Source of the DNA: Georgenia satyanarayanai
GTDB taxonomy: Bacteria; Actinomycetota; Actinomycetes; Actinomycetales; Actinomycetaceae
Assembly (NCBI RefSeq): GCF_900116375.1
Contig: NZ_UETB01000014.1
Span: forward strand, 1-64,000
Reading direction: 5' to 3'
Length of the DNA: 64,000 nucleotides
The notes below the pieces were generated by a model that was not told where the DNA came from, did not search any database, and worked only from the letters and a program-made list of their open reading frames with translations. The position numbers were made by a program, and so were the translations under genes. Below are positions 56,276-64,000 of the stretch, piece after piece. Numbering within the stretch: position 1 is the first letter of the stretch; the number at the start of each line of letters is the position of its first letter.

Positions 56276-57031
56276 TCAGCCGTTGAGGACGGGCGCGGGG
56301 ACGTCGAGGAGGTCGAGGACGACGTCCGCGGCGAGTGCGGCGACGTCGTCGACGGCGAGACCGAAGTCGTCACCGGCGGTGGGCCCGCACAGGTCGGACA
56401 CGCCCCGCACCGCGAGGTAGGGGATGCCGAAGGAGTAGCAGACCTGGGCGATGGCGCAGGTCTCCATGTCCGCGGTGAGGGCTCGCGGGAAGGTGGCCCG
56501 GTGCGCCTCGACGGTGCGGCCGTCCACGAAGGAGTCGCCCGAGATCATCGCGCCGACGAGCACGCCGGGCCGGTTCCGTGCGCGGTCGACGAGGGTGTCG
56601 ACGGCCGGGTAGGTGGCGGGCATGCCCGGCATCTGGCCCAGGGCGTAGCCGAAGGCGGTCGCGTCGGCCCCGGCGTAGGAGTGCTCGTCGCCGACGACGA
56701 CGTCACCCACGCGCACACCGTCGGCGAGCCCGCCGGCCGAGCCGGTCGACACGACGAGCGGGGTGCGCACGGCGTGGACGGCCAGGGCAGTGGCCGTGGC
56801 GGCGTTGACCCCGCCGATGCCCGAGCGGATGAGGAGCAGCTGCCGTCCACCGATCGTGGCGATGACCGAGCGGGCCATCCCGACGTGCCGCTGGTGGGCG
56901 AGGTGCTCCGCGCGCTGCTCGTAGGGCGCGATCTCCTCGTCCATGGCGGCGACGACGACGGCGTCGACGGTCGCGAGCGGGGCCGTCAAGGGGGCGCCGG
57001 GGGCGACCGGGACGCCGAAGAGCTCGCTCAT
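56276..57031 (-). CDS. mtnN: 5'-methylthioadenosine/S-adenosylhomocysteine nucleosidase
   Basis: 251 residues. Removes adenine from MTA and SAH; with LuxS it recycles SAH and makes AI-2 precursor. Seen: [82 protein letters not shown] (adenine and ribose binding Glu-Met-Glu region). ATG overlaps the luxS stop by four bases. Confidence 0.93.
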   Translation of the reverse strand: MSELFGVPVAPGAPLTAPLATVDAVVVAAMDEEIAPYEQRAEHLAHQRHVGMARSVIATIGGRQLLLIRSGIGGVNAATATALAVHAVRTPLVVSTGSAGGLADGVRVGDVVVGDEHSYAGADATAFGYALGQMPGMPATYPAVDTLVDRARNRPGVLVGAMISGDSFVDGRTVEAHRATFPRALTADMETCAIAQVCYSFGIPYLAVRGVSDLCGPTAGDDFGLAVDDVAALAADVVLDLLDVPAPVLNG

Positions 57032-57477
57032 GCCTGGACCTGCTCCCACTCGGCGCGCCGGTCGAGGAAGGTGCGGGCCGCCTCCTGCGCGCCGGTGAGG
57101 TCGTGGCTCGCACCCCAGCCGCACTGGACCTCGTTCGCGGCGGGCACCTCCTCCGCGCCGAGGACGTCACTGAGGGTCGCCTCGAGCAGGGGAAGGAACG
57201 CGGGCAGGTCGGTCTCCAGCAGGAGCGCGTAGAAGCCGGTCTGGCAGCCCATCGGGGAGATGTCGACGACGGCGTCGGTGTGGCTGCGCATGTGCTCGGC
57301 CATGAGGTGCTCGAGGGAGTGGACGACCGGCATCTCGAGGTGGTCGACGTTCGGCTGGCAGAAGCGGACGTCGAACTTGGTGAGCGTGTCACCGCCCGGC
57401 AGGGTCTTGGCGTCCGCCACGCGCACGTAGGGCGCCTTCACGGCTCGGTGGTCGAGGTTGAAGCTCTCGACGTTCAT
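57028..57477 (-). CDS. luxS: S-ribosylhomocysteine lyase LuxS
   Basis: 149 residues. Iron/zinc enzyme converting S-ribosylhomocysteine to homocysteine and DPD (AI-2 precursor). Start [19 protein letters not shown], metal motif [20 protein letters not shown] and the catalytic Cys in [13 protein letters not shown] near the C terminus. The ATG at 57477 matches the family start; ATGs at 57495/57498 would add MMGSVRK. First gene of a luxS-mtnN operon, so the full two-step SAH route is present. Confidence 0.93.
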   Translation of the reverse strand: MNVESFNLDHRAVKAPYVRVADAKTLPGGDTLTKFDVRFCQPNVDHLEMPVVHSLEHLMAEHMRSHTDAVVDISPMGCQTGFYALLLETDLPAFLPLLEATLSDVLGAEEVPAANEVQCGWGASHDLTGAQEAARTFLDRRAEWEQVQA

Positions 57478-57824
57478 CTTCCTCACGCTTCCCATCATGG
57501 GCGATGGCTCAGACCCTGTCTCCGGCAGGTGCCTGTGGGTTTCGCCACCTGTCGGCACGCCGCCTGCTGCGTGAGGGTCTGTCCTCAGGTCTGTCCACCA
57601 CCTGTGGACGACACGCCCGGAGCGGGTGTGGACCCAGGGGTGTCAGCGGGGATGTCGGTGGTCGGTGGGATGCTGGCGACAGGGCCGGACGAGGCGGCAT
57701 CGCGGGCTCCACAGGTCATCCCCAGGGAGAGGCGTCTCATGCACAGAATCCGCGGCAGGCTGTGGATGACACGCCCAGAACGCGACTCGCCGACACAACA
57801 CCTTGGGGTTGTTCCGAAGCCGGA
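57478..57824. promoter_or_regulatory. luxS/nrdH divergent region with DnaA-box-like repeats
   Basis: Between luxS and nrdH about 450 bp carry no gene. A 23-bp direct repeat occurs at 57602-57624 and 57760-57782 (20 of 23 identical, starting CTGTGGA). Other box-like words are CTGTCCACC (about 57591), GGTGTGGACC (about 57625) and GGCTCCACAGG (about 57707). The density of TGTGGA/TCCACA words resembles oriC. Control of nrd by DnaA is inference. Confidence 0.5.
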
Positions 57825-57840
57825 CCACTAGGTGTAGTGT
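57825..57840. promoter_or_regulatory. Probable NrdR box upstream of nrdH
   Basis: Palindrome CCACTAGGTGTAGTGT, with arms CACTA/TAGTG around GGTG, resembling the NrdR consensus ACACTATATATAGTGT. It lies about 85 bp upstream of nrdH. A second box, usual for NrdR, is not clear; GAACTACACG near 57859 is a weak candidate. Confidence 0.6.
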
Positions 57841-57925
57841 CGTGCCCAGTCGTCCAGTGAACTACACGTCTGTCGTTCATCCGCCCTCACCGGTGGGGGA
57901 ACCGCAACCGAGGGGAGATCCTCCG

Positions 57926-58171
57926 ATGAGCATCACCGTCTTCAGCAAGCCGTCCTGCGTGCAGTGCGACGCCACGTACCGCGCGCTGAACAAGCAGGGG
58001 CTGGAGTACGAGGTCGTCGACATCTCCACCGACGCGGAGGCGCTCGAGACCGTCAAGGCGCTGGGCTACCAGCAGGCCCCCGTGGTCTTCGCCGACGGTG
58101 ACCACTGGTCGGGCTTCCGGCCCGACAAGATCAAGGCGCTGGCGGCGCAGGCCGCCTCCGTCGCGGTCTGA
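57926..58171 (+). CDS. nrdH: Glutaredoxin-like NrdH redoxin
   Basis: 81-residue electron donor for class Ib ribonucleotide reductase, reduced by thioredoxin reductase (trxB at the window start). Seen: [16 protein letters not shown] with the CVQC redox site, [22 protein letters not shown] (the WSGFRPD signature of NrdH). ATG after GGGGAG. First gene of nrdHIEF. Confidence 0.96.
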   Translation: MSITVFSKPSCVQCDATYRALNKQGLEYEVVDISTDAEALETVKALGYQQAPVVFADGDHWSGFRPDKIKALAAQAASVAV

Positions 58172-58652
58172 CCACACACTTCGGTCGGGTCGCCCTCACC
58201 CGGCGACCCGGCCGAGACCATCAGGGCTCCGGCCCGGTGCACGCAACAGACTCTCGAGGGGGTGACATGGGGAACCTTGTCTACTTCTCGTCGGCTTCCC
58301 AGAACACGCACCGCTTCGTCGAGCGGCTGGGCCTCGAGGCGCACCGCATCCCGTTGCGGCCGACGGAGCCCTTCCTCACCGTGGATGAGGAGTACGTGCT
58401 CATCGTGCCGACCTACGGGGGCGGCAACCAGCGCGGGGCAGTGCCCCGGCAGGTCATCAAGTTCCTCAACGACGAAGGTAACCGCGGGCTGTGTCGCGCG
58501 GTCATCGCGGCGGGGAACACGAACTTCGGCACCGCCTACTGCATCGCCGGTGACATCGTCGCCGCGAAGCTCGGGGTGCCCTACCTGTACAGGTTCGAAC
58601 TACTCGGAACAGCAGAGGACGTCTCGCGCGTCCATGAGGGATTGGGACAGTT

Positions 58653-61821
<3,169 letters not shown>

Positions 61822-61844
61822 GCCCAGCCCGTCCGCCGCGCTGA

Positions 61845-61876
61845 GAGCCGGACCGCTCACCCGAGCGGTCCGGCTC
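61845..61876 (+). terminator. Terminator of the nrdHIEF operon
   Basis: Perfect 14-bp stem GAGCCGGACCGCTC / GAGCGGTCCGGCTC with a four-base loop. Confidence 0.85.
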
Positions 61877-61964
61877 CTCGCGTCCCCGGCCCGGGACCTT
61901 CGACCGTGATCGTGCCCGTCCGCCTGCGGAAGAGTGGGGAGCACACCGAACATCGGAGGATCCC

Positions 61965-62804
61965 GTGGCACGCACCTACGTCATCACCGGCGCCGGCTCA
62001 GGGATCGGCGCCGCCGCGGCCCGCCTCCTGCGTGAGGCAGGGGCAACCGTCGTCGGGGTCGACCTGCGCGGCTCCGACATCACCGCGGACCTCTCCACGC
62101 CCGCCGGGCGCGAGCAGGCGGTCGCCGCGGTCCTCGAGGCCACCGGCGGGACCGTCGACGCCGTCATCGCCTCGGCCGGGGTCTCCCTGCCCACCGCGCT
62201 CACCGTGTCGGTCAACTACTACGGCGTCGTCGAGCTCCTCACCGCGCTGCAGCCGGCACTGGCGAGGTCCGACGCCCCGCGCGCCGTCGTCGTGAGCTCG
62301 ATGTCCTCGCTGCAGCCGAACCATCCGCCTCTCGTCGAGGCGCTGCTCGGCGCGGACGAGGCCGCAGCCCTGGAGGTTGCCGAGCAGCTCGCTGCTGACC
62401 CGCAGACCGGCAACCTCATCTACGCCTCGACCAAGCGGGCGGTCTCCCGCTGGGTCCGCGCCCGGTCGATCACCGCCGAGTGGGCGGGCGCGGGGATCCC
62501 GCTCAACGCCGTCGCCCCGGGCATCGTCACGACGCCGATGACCGAGCAGCTCCTTGCCTCGCCCGAGTCCACCGCGTTCGTCGACGCCGTCGTGCCGATG
62601 CCGCTGAACTACCACCAGCCGCCGGAGTCCATCGCCAACCTGTGCCTCTGGCTGACGTCGGTGGAGAACACCCACTGCGCGGGGCAGACCATCTACTGCG
62701 ACGGGGGCAGCGACGTCGTGCTCCGCGGGGAGGACGCCTGGAGCTGGGCCGACGCGGCGGTCGGGGAGTACTTCGGGCAGCTCATGGCCGGCGCCGAGAA
62801 GTAG
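61965..62804 (+). CDS. Short-chain dehydrogenase/reductase
   Basis: 279 residues, classical SDR: Rossmann TGAGSGIGAAAA, VIASAGVS, catalytic Ser region VVSSMSS and YASTK (Tyr-x-x-x-Lys), then APGIVTTPM. The layout, with a short N-terminal half and a helical insert after the Ser region (NHPPLVEALLGADEAAAL), resembles 3-alpha-hydroxysteroid dehydrogenase/carbonyl reductases. GTG start after GGAG. Substrate not known. Confidence 0.9.
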   Translation: MARTYVITGAGSGIGAAAARLLREAGATVVGVDLRGSDITADLSTPAGREQAVAAVLEATGGTVDAVIASAGVSLPTALTVSVNYYGVVELLTALQPALARSDAPRAVVVSSMSSLQPNHPPLVEALLGADEAAALEVAEQLAADPQTGNLIYASTKRAVSRWVRARSITAEWAGAGIPLNAVAPGIVTTPMTEQLLASPESTAFVDAVVPMPLNYHQPPESIANLCLWLTSVENTHCAGQTIYCDGGSDVVLRGEDAWSWADAAVGEYFGQLMAGAEK

Positions 62805-62839
62805 TCCGTCGGGGCGGCCCCGCGCGTAGCATTCCGCGC

Positions 62840-63418
62840 GTGCTGCGCCACGACGACCCGCTTCCCCACCGCCCCCGGCGGGTGCTGGTGGCGGGCGTGT
62901 CGGGCGCCGGGAAGACGACGCTCGCGCGGCGGGTCGCCGCCGTCACCGGCGGCCCCCACACGGAGATCGACGCCCTGTTCCACGGTCCCGGCTGGGTCCC
63001 GCGGACCGAGTTCCTCGACGACGTCCGCGCGCTCGTCGCGCGGGACGCCTGGACGACCGAGTGGCAGTACACCGGCGCCAGGCCGCTCCTCGCCGAGCGC
63101 GCCGACCTCCTCGTGTGGCTCGACCTGGCCTTCGCCACCGTCACACTGCCGCGGCTGCTGCGCCGGACGGTCGGGCGGCGACTGCGCCGGCAGGAGCTGT
63201 GGAACGGCAACGTGGAGCCACCGCTGTGGACGGTGCTCACCGACCGCGAGCACGTCGTGCGCTGGGCCGTGCACACCCGCGGCAAGCTCCGCGTCCGGGT
63301 GCCGCTGCTTGAGGAGCACGAGCCCCACCTCGTCGTCGTCCGACTCCGCTCGCCGCGGGAGGTGAAGCGCTGGGTGGAGGGAGCGCTCCGAGCAGCGGTC
63401 GCGGCCTCGTCCGGGTGA
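62840..63418 (+). CDS. P-loop adenylate-kinase-like protein
   Basis: 192 residues from a GTG. Walker A GVSGAGKTTLARR, then EIDALFHGPGWVPRTEF, WTTEWQYTGARPLLAERADLLVWLDLAF and RLLRRTVGRRLRRQELWNGN. This matches the small P-loop family sometimes labelled DNA topology modulation protein FlaR or AAA family ATPase, and is a kinase-like fold; the real substrate is unknown. Confidence 0.82.
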   Translation: MLRHDDPLPHRPRRVLVAGVSGAGKTTLARRVAAVTGGPHTEIDALFHGPGWVPRTEFLDDVRALVARDAWTTEWQYTGARPLLAERADLLVWLDLAFATVTLPRLLRRTVGRRLRRQELWNGNVEPPLWTVLTDREHVVRWAVHTRGKLRVRVPLLEEHEPHLVVVRLRSPREVKRWVEGALRAAVAASSG

Positions 63419-63608
63419 TCCCCGCGGGGACGTGAGCGACCTCGATGCGCGGAATCCCGTCCTCAGGGGTTTCTACCGACGCGAAGGTGCCGCCACCGGT
63501 GCGAGCCTGAGGAGGTCTCAGGAACCGGCGGCGAGCGGACTGGTTCACGGAGCTCCGGGACGGATCGACGTCGACCTGGCGAGCTGCGACGGCGGAGAGG
63601 AGCAATCG

Positions 63609-64000
63609 ATGCGTACCCATGAGCAGGGTGGCCGGACTGACATGGCCGCGACGATCCAGCGGATCGAGAACGCTGCCATCGCCGTCGCGATCCTTCTCGC
63701 GATGGTGGCCTTCGGGCGGCCGTGGTGGCTGCTCCTCGCCGCCTTCCTGCTCTTCGACCTCTCTGCGGTCGGGTACCTCCGCGGCCCGCGTGCCGGTGCC
63801 GCCTCGTACAACGCGGTCCACAGCTACACCGGTCCGGCGGCGGTGTCGGCGCTGTCCCTCGCTCTGCTCGTCGCGGACCACCAGGTGGTCTGGCTCTTCC
63901 TCCTCGCCGCGTGCTGGGCCTTCCACGTCGCGGTCGATCGAGCGCTCGGCTACGGACTCAAGCTCGACGAGGGCTTCACCCACACGCATCTCGGCCGGAT
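63609..64000 (+). CDS. DUF4260 family membrane protein, 3' end missing
   Basis: Runs off the window end, 130 codons visible. ATG after GGAGAGGAG. Membrane segments (IAVAILLAMVAFGRPWWLLLAAFLLFDLS; SALSLALLVADHQVVWLFLLAACWAFHVAVDRALGYGL split over helices) with the family phrases GPRAGAASYNAVHSYTGP and RALGYGLKLDEGFTHTHLGRI. Function unknown. No gene is seen in the 190 bp before it. Confidence 0.88.
   Translation, partial: MRTHEQGGRTDMAATIQRIENAAIAVAILLAMVAFGRPWWLLLAAFLLFDLSAVGYLRGPRAGAASYNAVHSYTGPAAVSALSLALLVADHQVVWLFLLAACWAFHVAVDRALGYGLKLDEGFTHTHLGR

Overview
This is the replication-origin region of a high-G+C actinobacterial chromosome. The order rsmG, jag, yidC, yidD, rnpA, rpmH, dnaA, oriC, dnaN, gnd, recF, dciA, gyrB, gyrA, with trxB, trxA and parAB on the left, points to Micrococcales. 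A Georgenia/Cellulomonas-like genome is my guess and the sequence does not prove it. Nearly every codon ends in G or C, and GTG starts and ATGA overlaps are common. Genes near dnaA mostly point away from the origin, as expected for leading-strand coding.

Layout. 1-3.6 kb: thioredoxin system (trxB truncated by the window edge, trxA), a PLP aminotransferase and a D-Ala-D-Ala-ligase-like ATP-grasp enzyme. 3.7-7.9 kb: parB, parA and a 1.9 kb stretch without convincing genes that carries eight parS sites. 7.9-11.2 kb: rsmG, jag, yidC, yidD, rnpA, rpmH. 11.4-22.7 kb: dnaA, oriC (12.9-13.3 kb), dnaN, gnd, recF, dciA, gyrB, gyrA and a DUF3566 membrane protein. 22.8-28.5 kb: tRNA-Ile, a DLW-39 peptide, tRNA-Ala, an unknown membrane protein, cyclophilin, rhomboid, crgA, DUF881, class E sortase and a pabA/trpG-type amidotransferase. 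28.7-37.0 kb: the growth/division operon fhaA-fhaB-pstP-ftsW-pbpA-pknA-pknB, almost all overlapping or touching. 37.2-43.5 kb: tRNA-Leu followed by an accessory segment with two related wall-anchored surface proteins, a Ca2+/cation antiporter and two broken fragments that look like mobile-element remains. 43.5-56.2 kb: a PPOX flavoprotein, a sodium:solute symporter with a 39-residue partner, a POT peptide transporter, a SipW-like signal peptidase with a TasA/camelysin-like substrate, an ABC transporter, an ArsA-like ATPase / cory-CC-star / cstA set and a BCCT transporter. 56.3-61.9 kb: mtnN-luxS and the class Ib ribonucleotide reductase operon nrdHIEF. 62-64 kb: an SDR, a P-loop kinase-like protein and a truncated DUF4260 protein.

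How the parts fit. ParAB with the parS array, DnaA with oriC, and possibly outlying DnaA-box-like clusters at 25.6 kb and upstream of nrdH, would link initiation, segregation and dNTP supply. The Pkn/FtsW/PBP operon, CrgA, sortase E and the wall-anchored proteins form a cell-envelope set: the sortase at 26.9 kb is the natural candidate to anchor the LADTG protein at 37.8 kb. The best candidates for undescribed biology are the paired modular surface proteins, the DnaA-box-like repeat pair between convergent genes at 25.6 kb, the dense parS array in low-coding DNA, and the cory-CC-star/ArsA pair.
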